From positions 558,001-622,000 of the forward strand of contig JBLDXI010000054.1 of assembly GCA_047495785.1 (NCBI GenBank): a stretch of DNA of 64,000 nt, given 5' to 3'. The translations under genes and the position numbers were made by a program. Below the pieces are notes generated by a model that did not search any database, was not told the origin of the DNA, and saw only the letters and a program-made list of their open reading frames with translations. Shown one piece after another: positions 33,674 through 45,101 of this stretch. Positions within the stretch are counted from its first letter, which is position 1; each line of letters starts with the position of its first letter. Origin of the DNA: Lepidodermella squamata (taxonomy: Eukaryota; Gastrotricha).

Positions 33674-35079
33674 TCATGGGTTTTCTTCTAAATAACGAAT
33701 AGCAGTCTCAATGACGCTATCTCCGCCATCCTCCAGTGAACTCTCAGCTGGATCGGCACCGTCGGCGCGGGCCGAAGTTCGGTCGGCGGCGGCAGCAGCA
33801 ATGCGAGCCGCGCGAAGGCGACGGCGGCGGTGTTCATCGTTGCCCCACTGATTGACAGCAGCACGGGCGCGATCGAAGCGCATCACGTCATCGCCAAAGA
33901 GCGCTCGAAAAGTAACTGTTCAAAAAGAAGCATTTTTTAAAAAATCAGCGGATAAAAAACACGAAAACTTACTTCTAAAGAATTCCAGCTCTTCGTGAGC
34001 ATTGGAATCGTCGATAGGCGTTCGTTTCGACTTTTCGGCAGAGACCGGCTCGATGATACTGTTTGACAGCCTTGTATCGCCGAATAGACCGCGAAACGTG
34101 AAGATAGCCCATTTGTTCGGGCCGCGAGAACGAGCGCGACAGTTGGCGTAGTCGAAGCCATCCCAAACGGCAGGCTGACTCGGGCCGGCTGCGGTGAGTT
34201 CTTGCTTCTTCGTCAGCAGGGCGACTGCTTGAAGGATCTAAATAAATGAAAATTAGAAAATTATTTAGTCAGGGAACAAATTAAAATAAAAAAAATATTC
34301 GCAAAAAAAAAATTAAAATAAAATTAAATTAAAATAAAAACACCCACCTGTTTTAATTGCTTTGCCATTGAAGCTTCAGAAGCAGCAGTTTGCGGCGTGA
34401 TATTGTCGATTGATTGCTGTGGCGTAGTCTCAACGATTGACGACTTGTCAGTTGTCGGCGCCTGCGGGTAGACAGCAGCGCCGCCGGTTGACAGAGACTT
34501 AATTCGCGGTGTTGCACCAGGTTGAGAATGCGACGGTGCCGGACGATGAGAAGCGGGCGTATTCGGCGGCGGGCGATGAGATGCGGGTGTATTCGGCGGC
34601 TGTGACGACGACAAACAAATGGCGGCAGTTTTAGACGATTTCGTCGGCGGAGCGAAAGGCGGTTCAGGCCGGATGAATTCAGAAGGCGCTTTCTTGCGAA
34701 TGACGGTTACTTCATCATCATCTTCGGCAGTGTAACCAGGGCCAAAAGCACAGTGCTTGGGCGGAGAGGTGTGCGATCGCTTGGTAGGGGCGCGGCGAGG
34801 CGAGGCTTGAGGTGAAGCTTGAGGTGAGGCTCGAGGCGATTGGCGCGGCTTGTCGACTCGGCGTAAAGCGATCAGTGCTTTTCGACTGGCTAAGCACTCT
34901 GCTTCAGTATTGGCGACGAGCAGCACGTCGGCTTCGCATTCGCCGTTGCGATCGTCGTAGTAGATGCTGATGCGACGGTTGACCGCAATGTCGGCGGCGT
35001 CAACTTTTTCCAACTCGGACGCTTCGGCGTCGTAGATGCTAAAGCTGCGGTCGCTAACCCACGACACTAGAATGAACAT
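33674..35079 (-). CDS. Transposon-borne protein with Ser/Pro-rich middle and C-terminal BEN-like domain
   Basis: Three exons (34348-35079, 33973-34237, 33674-33915) sum to 1239 nt, 412 residues. The start is the ATG at 35,079. Residues 1-80 form a compact acidic domain (ISIYYDDRNGECEADVLLV) of unknown type. Residues about 85-225 are low-complexity, rich in Ser/Pro/Ala with SPRASPQ and PPNTPASHR repeats. The C-terminal 110 or so residues (KWAIFTFRGLF...TPIDDSNAHEELEFFRITFRALFGDDVMRF) have the spacing of a BEN domain, a DNA- or protein-binding module; this call is tentative. It ends in an Arg/Ala-rich helix. It lies within the CACTA-like element, divergent from the small gene at 36.1 kb. It may be the element's DNA-binding accessory protein. 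Confidence 0.6.
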
Positions 35080-36062
35080 GGTGATATTCAGAACTAAATT
35101 TAGAGTTAAATGATGAATTTACCTGCGACGAGCGTGTTTATAAACATATTTCTGGCCAATCACGGCCAATTCTTGGCGATGAGCTGCTGTCCCTCAGGTT
35201 TCCACAAGGGCTACGATGACACGGCAAGATAGCCGGCTGTCACGCGGCAACGCCTTTTAGGTTGCAGTCGAGTTGTTTTGGTTGACGGGAACGGCTACCA
35301 CAAGATAAGCACACGATCAAGCAACCGCCTGTGGTTGCACGCAAGTCTCGCCCGCGCACGCAAATGGAGGCGCGATAATAGATGCGCACCTGATGATAAA
35401 TAAACAAACAGAAAACGACCTATCGAGAAAATTCAACGACAAATTAATAGCAATGTAGAAAATCGTGATGAAAATCCACCTTGTTAAGGCCAAACCACAT
35501 GTTTTGATAAGTTTAAATTAAACAAGTCGACAAGTCGTATAGTGTAGTATAGTGTAAGTATGATATTATACTATGCGTACTATGCGTACTAGCGCGCACA
35601 TGTCACTTTCTGAGCGCGCGCTCGTCATCGTCTACTGCTCATCTTCGTAATAATTCGCTCGATGCGGACACACAATGGAGCCTTATCTTACGATATTGTG
35701 AGTTGCGAGGCGCTATTATTTATCGCTATTTTATTATTATGAAGGCAGGCTATTATTATTGCTATAAAACTTCCGCGTCCCGCTGTCAATAATTATGAGT
35801 AATTATTAGGCTATACTATGCTTTATACGGCGAACGAATTTCTGCTCATCGATAATCTATTTTAACATTTTGTTGCCTGCCGAGAATGCAGTTCTCGTTA
35901 TAACGCGCCCAGTTATTATAACGCGCCCAGTTATAACGCGCCGTTAACGCCGCTCTTATTATTATTTCGACACGTGCGTTGCGTTTAATGAAATTATTGC
36001 TAATATTTGAATGTTGAGTTATTTATTTTTGTAGTAAAAATTAAGGTTACAAGTTATATAAA
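35080..36062. promoter_or_regulatory. Bidirectional intergenic region inside the CACTA-like element
   Basis: A 980-bp spacer between divergent genes, AT-rich, with repeated words (TAGTATAGTGTA-type near 35,538-35,560; ACGCGCCCAGTTAT repeats near 35,904-35,940). It presumably holds promoters for both neighbours; no single site can be named. Confidence 0.4.
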
Positions 36063-36559
36063 ATGAAGAACGCCGCTTCATCATCATCATCATCAACAGC
36101 GCCGCACTGCGCGCTTACACCAGCTGCGCCACGGCGAAAGTGCGACATAATGGAACGCAAGAATAAGCCGCCGCCCGCTCGCAACTCTAAAACGCCCCGG
36201 AGGCCGAGAATCGTCCCGGACAGACAACGGACACCTGATAAGATGAAAAAAGAGGTTAGCTATTAATTTTTATCAATTCTTCTTAATTTAATTTTTATTG
36301 TACTAACAAATAATTGTTTTTACTGTTTCAGGAGGCGCATGAACGAATTCATCCGGCCACGCCTAAAACTGACGGCGAAATAGCCGAGCTTTATGACACT
36401 GAACCGCGCTTCCTCTTCCTTAATCGCTACCGCCTGGCTCCCGGTGACGTCAATAGCGCCTTTGCTGTGCAAGAGCGGCGCACGTTTTGGCGTCTGTACC
36501 TATCTAAAATGGGCAAAATTCCAAAACCCAAGGCAGCAATCCGCCTATTTCGCAAATAA
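36063..36559 (+). CDS. Small two-exon transposon-borne gene, function unknown
   Basis: Exon 1 is 36063-36254 and exon 2 is 36332-36559 (phase 0, GT/AG), giving 139 residues. The first half is basic and Pro/Ser-rich (a Ser run, then RRK and PPARNSKTPRRPR), probably disordered and nuclear. The second half is more ordered (DTEPRFLFLNRYRLAPGDVNS...RRTFWRLYLSKMGKIPKPKAA). I recognise no family. AATAAA at about 36,660 is a candidate poly(A) signal. Its place between the BEN-like gene and the transposase inside the element termini makes it element-encoded. Confidence 0.55.
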
Positions 36560-36666
36560 ACGTTTCTCATGTGTTATAATTTCTGCTTTCCTGTTTTCGA
36601 TTTGCTTGATCCGATGTGTATTCAATTAATTGTTTTTCACGGCGCCTTTCACTCCATCAAATAAAA

Positions 36667-37215
36667 AAGTGAATCGCAAAAATTTCAGTTTTTAATTTGA
36701 ACTTCATCTACTGAAATTTTGCCGTGCCATATGGTCAGAAAAGCAGATAATTAGAAAGCAGTTTTAGCAGATCATAAAATTATTGCTAATAATCAGTGTG
36801 AGGCGGCGTTCTCGAAGGCGGCGAAAAAATTGGAATCTGAAAAATTAGATAATAGAAATAGAATAATAGGTACTACCGTATTTTATCGAATAATAGCCAT
36901 GCCGATTAATTTTGTACGAACTTGATAAGTAGTGAAAAAAATCGGGCAATTTTTGAAGGGGGCTTTTCTTTGAGTATAAATAATCACACACATATAAGAT
37001 TATAAGAGCTACGAGATGCTTTTCCAGGCTTCAACTTGCTTTTGAATCACGTGACTATTAGTCGAGACTGCTATTATTAACCTTAGGACCTTTAGGCTAT
37101 TATTCTAGCGTGTTATTATTTCGATAAAATACGGTAATAATCATAACAATATAAAACATCTCCGTTGGTAATCGCAAGTTTCGCCCAGCTATTAGTTAAA
37201 TTCCTATGTGAATAT
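36667..37215. other. Spacer 3' of the transposase inside the CACTA-like element
   Basis: AT-rich, no ORF. Scattered TATTATT words resemble those in the 35.7-kb spacer. Converging 3' ends of the small gene and the transposase meet here. Confidence 0.4.
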
Positions 37216-40025
37216 TTACCACAAGTGTGAGTCGTCAAGTTCAGCATCGACGGCAAACAAACGAGAGCCACGATGAACCAGAAACACAGGGGCTGAAATT
37301 GCCGATAATTTTATCAGGGATAAATCAGAAGATTTTTTCGATGTGAGCTCGGAAAATTTTCGGCTTTCGTGCTGCAGCAACGAGTTTTGGTCAAGTAGAC
37401 ACTCGTAAAGACGTTTATGCGATTCGGGTGCCCAATTAAATGACGCAGCTCTCTTTATAATTGAAAGCAACACATCCGGTTGCGATATTTCGAGTTCGCG
37501 ACCGACGGCAAAAAGTTCGGATGTCTCCACGAAACATTCGACGTCGAAGATCCGCCCTTTCAGTGTCCGCACTGCATAAGTCCTTGGCAAAGCAGGTTCA
37601 GCTCCAGCTAGCCGAATAGGGGCAGTGAGGAAACTGTGACCAAAGGGAACTTTGGCAAAGAATTTAGCGCGAGTTGACGGAAACAATGACACTATTTCCT
37701 TTGTCACTTTATGTAGCGGTACCTGTACAAATCTGGCATGAGCTTCATCTTCAACAGCAGAATGTTCCAGGTACATTTTGAGCAGAACAAATCGCGAAAT
37801 TTGCTCAGTATGAAACCGAGTTCCTTCGAAGCTGCTCTTAATATTGGCGATAAATCCCTCGAAGCCAAAAGCAGAGTAGTCACTAAGGCGACCGTGAGAT
37901 TCCACTTTATCAGCTAAATGATGAGCGAGATGGACGTTGTGGGTCTCAAATGACCTGTCATAAAGCGTGGCAACTTCTTTCTGGAAGGTTCGCATTAGTT
38001 TGAAGCACAAATCGGCAAATGGGCGGCGTTCTTCCGACGTAGCTGGCATAATAGACGTCTTGGCGATTCTAATTCCCAAAACATAGGTGACATAGTGGAT
38101 GTACAAAGCCTGAGAAAGCTTGTCAAATAATAGTATCGGCCCAAAATCAAGGGTGAATAGCTTCAAGTGCTTCGCTTTGAATTCTGAGCTCAGATATTTG
38201 AAATCAGGCAGTCTCAGCGAGATCATGCTGCAAGGATATTGAATTAGCGCCAGCTCATTTTTAAGCAGTTCCCGATCTTCCGATCCAATTTTCGCGTGAG
38301 GAGGGAGCCAGCAGACAGAAAGCCATTTGAGGACTCCCTAAAATAATGACAGCTGTAAAATATTCGTATCTCAAGAATGTTCGGGGTATCCCTGAAATAA
38401 ATAAAATTTAATCAATAAATTAATTGTTTCAAATATAATGGCAAGTCTGACGTACACGTGACGTATACGTTTCGTCTCGGCCAAGAGACTCATCAGAGAC
38501 CTTTTTATACATAATTTGAATACAAAATTTATCACAACAAAAAAGTTATATTAGAAATTATGGCTAGTCTGACGTATACATATACGTTTCGTCTCGGCCA
38601 AGAGACTCATCAGAGACCTTTAAATTCTTGAGATAAAAGATATTATCATTAAATTTACCTCAACAGACTGATGCATGTAATCGATTGCGATTTGGTAGGG
38701 CATGCTGATACGATTGTCGAAGCGTGAATTTCCTTTGGATCCGAGACGGAACAAAAGTCGATCTTCCATGAAGCTAGCAACAGTCCTAGGTTTTGCCAAT
38801 TTCACGAGATATGGTCTAACCATTGAACGAACTAAATCGGGTTCTTTCAATTTAACAGCAGGCTGATAACAAAACATGCAGCCAAATTCGCCATTGAACT
38901 GCTGAACATTGAGAACTGCAGCTAAAGCGGGTAGATCCCCAACTAACAACCTGATATCCAGGTTAAAGCCAAATTGTTTACCCCCAATGACCATTTCATG
39001 CTGACCAATGATATCGAAAATTGGGTCAAGCAAATAACCCCATTCATCTTCATTTTGCGGTTTTCTGTCCCCGCACCAGAGGCCAAGAAGCAACACGTTT
39101 CGCCTTTTGAAGCGCAAATTGAGGTCAAGATTGCTGATACTGCCAAGAACAGGCCATATAGAAAGGCGGCCGTGATTAACGAGCGGAGCGCCGTCAGTGC
39201 TAACGTCGATCAGCAGATCTTGGCTCGCCAGATCAGGAAAACTTCTAACTATTATTCCAAGTTGAGGCAGAAGTAGGGGATGTAGCACGCTCAGCTTGAA
39301 ACGATCCGATGAATATTGCGGACCATTATGCACGCATTCAATATTAGGACAAAATTTTTGCTCAACCAAGGAGCTGCATTGAATGCAATATAATTTGCAG
39401 CATCGAATTAAGGTTCTGCCCATTTTTCTTGCGACAGAAGCACAATCGTATGTTGATAGCCCAACTTCAGCGAGATGTGACCGCAGCTTCAACATGAACC
39501 GATTACACACACCCCCAGATTCGATGTATGAATGCAGAATTTTTCCTTTAGTTGTCTGCTCCTTCAAGACCTCCTCCATGCCACTTTCCAGTAAAAACTG
39601 GTCTAGATCAAAGGTTACCACCTGCCCAGGGATATCTAATGTAGAGGTTATATGTAAGGAGTATTCAGAATTAAATATATTCTACTAACCCAAGTCAGGA
39701 TTTTCCTGAAAGCTTTCTTCGCTAGCTGCATAATTTTCATCATCTTCAACGAGGCTAAGGTTGTCAAGTGCTAAGCCGAGACATAAAATGATAGATTCAA
39801 ATAGATAAAATAATAAAAATTACAAGCATTCTCCGGCAAAATGTTTTCAAGATGACCATTAATATCAGGACTAGAGTTGCTATCTGCAACGACGTCAGGG
39901 TAGGGTGGTTCGGAAGCAATGTCATCACTAACATCCTCAGCAAGACTTAAAGGAATCGGAGCTCTTCGTTTTCGAGACCTTGAGTAGCAGTCGTCATCCT
40001 CCTTCCGACTCCTACCGGAATGCAT
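37216..40025 (-). CDS. TNP2-type (CACTA/EnSpm) transposase
   Basis: Four exons (39824-40025, 39690-39770, 38659-39635, 37216-38337) total 2382 nt, 793 residues, all in frame. The start is the ATG at 40,025. An acidic, Arg-flanked N-terminus (SRKRRAPIPLSLAEDVSDD) comes first. The transposase core includes two Cys pairs (LYCIQCSS...KFCPNIEC), DVSTDGAPL with a likely catalytic Asp, LLGLWCGDRKP, GCMFC, and the hallmark DYMH motif at the exon 3/4 junction. The last exon holds the HNVHLAHHLADKVESHG...SAFGFEGF region, matching the DUF4218-like half of TNP2 transposases. No frame break is seen, so the enzyme is probably functional. It would cut the element at its CCCTAG ends. Confidence 0.85.
38435..38625. 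repeat. Two-copy direct repeat in the transposase intron
   Basis: A unit of about 70-80 bp with TCTGACGTA, CGTTTCGTCTCGGCCAAGAG and ACTCATCAGAGACC occurs at 38,446-38,503 and 38,566-38,623, in intron 3 of the transposase. Function unknown. The palindromic ACGTATACGT-type core is notable. Confidence 0.65.
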
Positions 40026-40489
40026 GGAAGTATAGCTTATTAATATGTCCTATAATTAGAAGTCGACCATTATCCTGGTAATATCAGATGCAAAATAAGA
40101 AAAATTTGTCCTTAAATTAGGTCAGAGGTCGGAGACTTTACAAAGTGCTATTGAAAAAGAGATTCTCAGCTCCGTTAGCTATGAGACGTCAAACATTCAA
40201 ATTTACCGGGTGGTTCAAAATATCTTGTCGGTAAATAAAATACATTTTCTTTATTAGAAAATATGTCTAACACATATTGTCATTTATTTTATATTTTTCC
40301 ATTGATTACAAATAATGTTGGCCGTAGTTTGTTATTATTTTCATGAGACCTCATTTTTCATTGTCGGCGTAGAATACGAATGCTAGTTCGGGTGTTTTTT
40401 CATCGCAGGCATTATTCATTCTCGCCTCTCAGTAAGTGAAAATAGTATATCGCATCAGCCTTTGATTGCAAAGTGAATGTGTTTAATGA

Positions 40490-40687
40490 CCTCCAGCCAA
40501 GTTCAGCCAAGATCCGTACAAAGCAATCATAACAAGTCTTTCCAAGTTCTTGCAAAGATCACTCAAGATCTTTGGTAAGAAATCATTCGAAAGTCTTTCC
40601 AAGATCTTGCAAAGATTTATGAAGATCTTGAATCTTAGGAGATCTTAGCAGAACTTCGCAGATTAACCATGGTATTAATCACTAGGG
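40490..40687. repeat. Right subterminal repeats and terminus of the CACTA-like element
   Basis: Repeated CAAGATC, AAAGATC and GATCTTG words up to 40,650, then the terminal CACTAGGG (inverted CCCTAGTG) ending at 40,687. Mirrors the left end. Confidence 0.7.
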
Positions 40688-40741
40688 TGTGCATTTTTCA
40701 TGCAGAGAAATTAGAACGAAAAAGCCGATTTTAATCATCAT
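40688..40741 (-). pseudogene. Displaced first-exon start of lectin copy 5 (signal peptide)
   Basis: The ATG at 40,741 (MMIKIGFFVLISL...) aligns with the copy-4 signal peptide. Its coding sequence is cut at 40,688 by the transposon end, and the exon resumes at 33,124. Read through, it now hits a TAG from the transposon terminus within a few codons. A TATA box (40,781-40,788) and upstream DNA to about 41,380 match copy 4, proving this is the missing 5' end. Confidence 0.8.
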
Positions 40742-40780
40742 TATTTCGATAATTGTGTTTGCTCGCTAACTTACCGCCGG

Positions 40781-40788
40781 CTTTTATA
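40781..40788 (-). promoter_or_regulatory. TATA box of the disrupted lectin copy 5
   Basis: TATAAAAG on minus, followed by CCGGCGG, 40-47 bases before the ATG; conserved with 29,628-29,636. Confidence 0.5.
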
Positions 40789-40799
40789 GTATATAATAT

Positions 40800-42463
40800 A
40801 ACAATCGGCCTTTCTGGGTTAACATAATATATAAAAATATCTGTCGTGCACTGCTTCACCAAAACGATGCGGCGAAAAATGGAACGAAACATAAATCGCC
40901 TTTCCAACGAAGATTTCGGCTGGCATAAAAACGTGTTGCTACCGAGTTGTCAAAACATTAGGAATGTCAGACGGATTTCAAATGAATTACTAAATTATTT
41001 GTTATAATCATTACTTATAGCTAGGTGCCGCAACCATATGCAATTAATTGATATTCACCAGGATTAACTGAGTTCTCGCAAAACATCAGCTGCTCATAGT
41101 TAAGATGGCGGCAACGTTTACTTTCGCTTTTTACTGTTCTTCTTAGGCGGCCTGGGTGAAATGTTGATGTCTCCTTTCAATAATTCATGGTGCACATTGA
41201 TTGCATATAGGTATCGCCTAAATTAGCGGCATTAGCGAGAGAAGGCTTGGCCACTAGCTAGACAGAATCAATTTTGGTTTATTCAGAGCGAAAAGGAACA
41301 AAATATCAGTATAAAGAATCTGCCATATTATCTGCTGTGTTTGCCTATTCCAGGCCAGCCGAAGTTGTTGATTGAAATGTGTACAATGATCCGGAAGATA
41401 AACGTTGAAGTTACGAATTGACACTCCGTGCATCGAATATGTAAGCGGTTCTCTACGTTTACTCAAAATTGCGCTCAAGTCGCACATGCACCCTAATGTA
41501 GACCGTAAATTTTGACAGAATGATCTATTTGAGTCCTCACTGTTATTGCGGGATCTAACATAATTCGCGTTATTGCATGCCGTTATCTGAATTGTATAAA
41601 AATGAAAAACGCTGAAACGCTTAGTGGAGCCGCTTAATCCAAAATTTTGTGAATTGGCTGAAAGGTGTGCAATTTTATTGGTCGGTTAAATTGCGATAAT
41701 AGAATTGGCGCATTAGTCATCATTACGCACAACGAAAGGATAGGTCGATTGCTCAACATTTTAAAAGCTTGTCTGGTGACGGCATTTTCGCAACTCCGCG
41801 CTAGGGCTTCTCTTAAACGTGCTCGTATGCGGCGTTTACTGCGCATATATAGTGAATTTGAACAAATCTCGCTTCACTGCACATTGGCAATCGCAGCCGA
41901 GGTGTTGGCGCGAACACGGCTGGGAACAAATGGAACCATAGATCATAGATCACTCCGTTCCACATGATTGGAACCAGTGCCATTATGAGCACCCGCACGC
42001 GCCACACCCGGGCAGCCGGACTTGTGCTGTCCTGGGGTGGATCATCTAAATCTGACCATAGTGCAAACCTCGCCTCTAGTCATCGCTCATCGCGCCATGG
42101 TATCTATCCAATGCCCGCTCAAGTTACATTTTGCCACGATCAAGATGTTCTCTCCTGTGATTGAATAGTGCCTTACGACTTACGATTTATTCTCTCTCAG
42201 TAATGTTAGTCTCTCTTTTTGTATCTTCCGAAGTTGGTACGTTCCATTATACATAAACATCGCTCTTTCCCACTTTCCCTTCCTAAGTTGTCCTCTTCTG
42301 AGCCTTATGGCTCCTTAACTAATAAATAACTGAATACAAAAATACGTGTATAACACGAGCTAGTCAGGTGGCAAGCAAATTGATTATCCGCCCCTCCCCC
42401 CTCAGATGTTACTTGCTTCTGACATTGCTAACGTGAGACGTGAGGCCATTTACTGGAATCTGG
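40800..42463. other. Upstream DNA of copy 5 and unassigned sequence
   Basis: To about 41,380 this is duplicated promoter-side sequence (compare 29.6-30.3 kb). From 41.4 to 42.46 kb I recognise nothing coding. The segment ending in AATAAATAACTGAATAC at about 42,320 may be the 3' end of an unknown retroelement. Confidence 0.35.
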
Positions 42464-42812
42464 AACACACTAAATTCTAAATTCAAATTTATTTGTCCAT
42501 CAGTCACAAAAATATAAAAGAACAATATAACATAATAAATTCCCTTCTTTCGAACATTACAAAGTAACAGAGATGGCACGCGGTTGCGAGACGACATGCG
42601 CTTGCCGGCGGCAGTGCGCTGAGGACGCTAGTGGGCGAGCTAAAGGAATATTTATCGTATGCAGAAGATTACATGTAACGGCTTAATCAGAACAGAAGGA
42701 GTGCAGCGGGAAGAAAAAGAAAAGAAAGGAGAAGAGGAACCAGGATGATACAAGGCAAGACTTACAAGATGTAGAAAGACGGAAGAGACACGGAAAGATC
42801 ACACACCGGAAA
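42464..42812 (-). mobile_element. R1-type LINE 3'-UTR fragment
   Basis: Matches, in reverse complement, the 3' UTR and terminus of the LINE at 50.8-51.97 kb (AGGAACCAGGAT-type and ACAAATAAATTTGAATTTAG words). It contains no coding sequence, so it is an extreme 5' truncation. It lies just upstream of the first homeodomain gene. Confidence 0.75.
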
Positions 42813-43092
42813 GATCACACGTAAAGCCATCTGAATAGAGACAGCTACATTGCGCACTTTTTGTGTGCGCGAGAAATCTGCACACCTGACTGGACAATAA
42901 TTGTCTTCATTCTGCTGAATTTCAAATTGCTTTTCGGGTTGATAATAGAAATTTGCCTCTTGGCTTCGAATAATCTGCTTGAGCTCTTAGTTCTGCCGTG
43001 AGAAAGCCCTGCGCAGCGAACGTCGACGTATTGTTTCAGCGAGATTCGTTGATGACACTGATTTATATGTGCCGGTAGATAAGTTTCTAAAT

Positions 43093-44334
43093 ATGGCAAA
43101 ACAGCTGCGTGGCTTCGAACAATGGCAGCTTGAAATATTATGCGACCATTTGGAAGAGTGGCAAAAGCGGCAATTCAGTGATACGAAGCAGCGAGGCAAA
43201 GAGCTTCAAAAGTTGATCAATTTGCTCTCGCGGAAAATAAACGAATCCGAGGCTCGTATCAAGTCATGGTTCAATCACAAGACAGCGTCGAATGTGTCTG
43301 AAATCAGGGCCAAGAAACAGATACTAATGTCAACGGCTCAATTCAACGATCTGCATGAGTGGTTTAAGGGGAATCCTTACCCAAGTAAAGAAGAACGAGC
43401 GATGATGTCAGCGAAAACTGGCGTGACTGTCCCTAAAATTGAACGCTGGCTGTGTTATCAACGCCAGTTGAACAAACCACCTAACGCCCCTAAAAAGAGG
43501 AGATTCATTTTCACGCAAGAAAATCGCGATCTGTTAGAAAATGTGAGGAATGAAGCTGCATTGTTTTCCTATTTGAAATGTTTTTCTCTCCAGGAATTCG
43601 AAGTGAACATCGCGCCTAATTCCATACGAAAAACTGAGCTAGCTGAAATAATTGGCTGTCCCAGAAGTTATGTCATAACATGGTTCAAAAGGAAACGAGT
43701 TATAACTGGAACTAAGCTTAAGAATTACGAAGCTTATGACAGAGTAACGCAATCTCGGAATTTGTTCGTTCGATTAAGCTTACACACTGAATTTCTCTAG
43801 GTCAGTCGAATCAATGAAAGCAATATTGATGAGCCGGAAAAAAGACGGGGATTCGAACCGTGGCAGCTCGAGATTCTGAATGAAGAGCTCGCCAAGCCTA
43901 CAAGGCTTCACGCAAATCGCGTCCTCGACATATCAGCCAGGCTTGGAACAACGCCACGCCGAGTTCGGCATTGGATGCTACACAGATCTGTCACCATTTG
44001 CCGGAAGACTAAGGCTGTGAAAAGAAAACCTAAACCTCGGGGTGTACAATTGCTAACAGCCTCACAGCACTCAGCACTCAAGTCGCTGTTTGACAAAAAT
44101 GATTGGCCGACAGATGGCGAAATGGAGCGACTTGCCGATAAAGTTGACCTTCCGTTTCTACGAGTACGGCATTGGTTTCATACTCATCGTTACCACAAGC
44201 GGATGGATCTGAAAATCGAACGGATGGCTGAAATTTCCCGCATTGCTTGCCGATTCGGCGTTCAGGGAGAAGAGGTTTTCAAGATGGTCCGGGAGCTAAG
44301 TTCGAATTCGGAGAATAAGAACGAGCAAATTTGA
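43093..44334 (+). CDS. Five-homeodomain protein (multi-homeodomain gene 1)
   Basis: Exons are 43093(or earlier)-43542, 43594-43743 and 43801-44334, all joined in phase 0. They give about 377 residues from the first in-frame ATG; the frame is open upstream to a TTTCAG acceptor at about 43,039, so the true start may lie further 5'. Five homeodomain-like repeats follow each other: HD1 (FEQWQLEIL...RIKSWFNHK), HD2 (LMSTAQFNDL...KIERWLCYQR), HD3 split by intron 1 (ends YVITWFKRKR), HD4 (FEPWQLEIL...RVRHWMLHR) and HD5 (SQHSALKSLF...RVRHWFHTHR). Helix 3 keeps the Trp and often Phe, but Asn51 is absent throughout. It is probably a nuclear DNA-associated protein; targets are unknown. AATAAA at 44,426 is a likely poly(A) signal. 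Confidence 0.75.
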
Positions 44335-44582
44335 TAAAAAAAAGTTTCCATGATTCCCTGAACAGTTCCCTTAACAGTACAATACCTCGCTGATATCAGA
44401 ATAAATGAAAAATCTGAGATTTGGAAATAAAAGAAATGCTCCTGATGAGAAGGCCCGTTGATTGATTGTTGCTAGTGAAAGGTGGCTAGGTTTGCTACCA
44501 TGGGAGCCGCACTATGAAAAATATACCTAGAGCTGAATGGCACTCTTCATTCAGTCTTTTCCTCTGATAACTGATTTTGATC

Positions 44583-45101
44583 ATGGCAACGACCACGTTT
44601 CTCGCGTTACATGGGTCCGGCAAAATATACGGACCAATCGTAATCGAGCAACTCAAAAAAAATCCGGATTTAAATGAATCTTTTGATCGGAATGACAATC
44701 CGGATATGCAAGAAATACTGCGACTTTCTTCTTTGCTTGGATTGCCAGAGAGGCATATACAGAATTGGTTCAGATTGTTAACGATTGTTATGTCAAAAGT
44801 ATCGCTGACTACGAAAAGGTTGCAGTCAAATATATATTGTGATTCTTTTAATTAAAATTGTTAGATTAAGGAAATGAACGAAAATGGCCACGCGGACAAG
44901 GGTCGAGCTTTTGAGCCTTGGCAACTTGAAATTCTCCGAGAGGAAAGGGCTAGGCCGTCAAAATTATATTCTGATGAAATTCTCCACCTAATAAGGGAAT
45001 ACTCTATGGCTAGCCATGGAGAAATGCTATTCCTACATGCGCACTATCTGGAGCCACTTTTTGCGATGTTAAAGGGTCATACCCCTGTGAAAATAGCGTA
45101 A
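44583..45101 (+). pseudogene. Remnant homeodomain gene
   Basis: An ATG at 44,583 opens a frame with one homeodomain-like repeat (LNESFDRNDNPDM...RHIQNWFRLL). After an AT-rich gap with a TTAG acceptor (44,865), a second piece begins KEMNENGHADKGRAFEPWQLEILREE. This matches the start of an HD4-type repeat but decays after about 40 residues, with no recognition helix. No splice phase joins the two pieces cleanly. It is most likely a degenerate duplicate of the neighbouring gene. Confidence 0.5.

Larger units (their letters stand above)
33125..40687 (-). mobile_element. CACTA/EnSpm-like DNA transposon, apparently complete
   Basis: A 7563-bp insertion in exon 1 of lectin copy 5. The ends read CCCTAGGGATCAA at the left and, inverted, CCCTAGTGATTAA at the right. 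Both ends are followed by clusters of AAGATC/GATCTT subterminal repeats (33,135-33,260 and 40,490-40,680), a classic trait of CACTA elements. TG lies on both flanks. Removing one TG restores the gene reading frame exactly, so the target duplication is probably 2 bp. The cargo is a BEN-like protein gene (minus), a small gene (plus) and a TNP2-type transposase (minus). Confidence 0.85.

Noticed and set aside
33324-33677. Ile-rich membrane-like ORF of 117 codons
   Set aside because: Arises from an ATA/ATC-rich simple-sequence tract inside the transposon end; no support.
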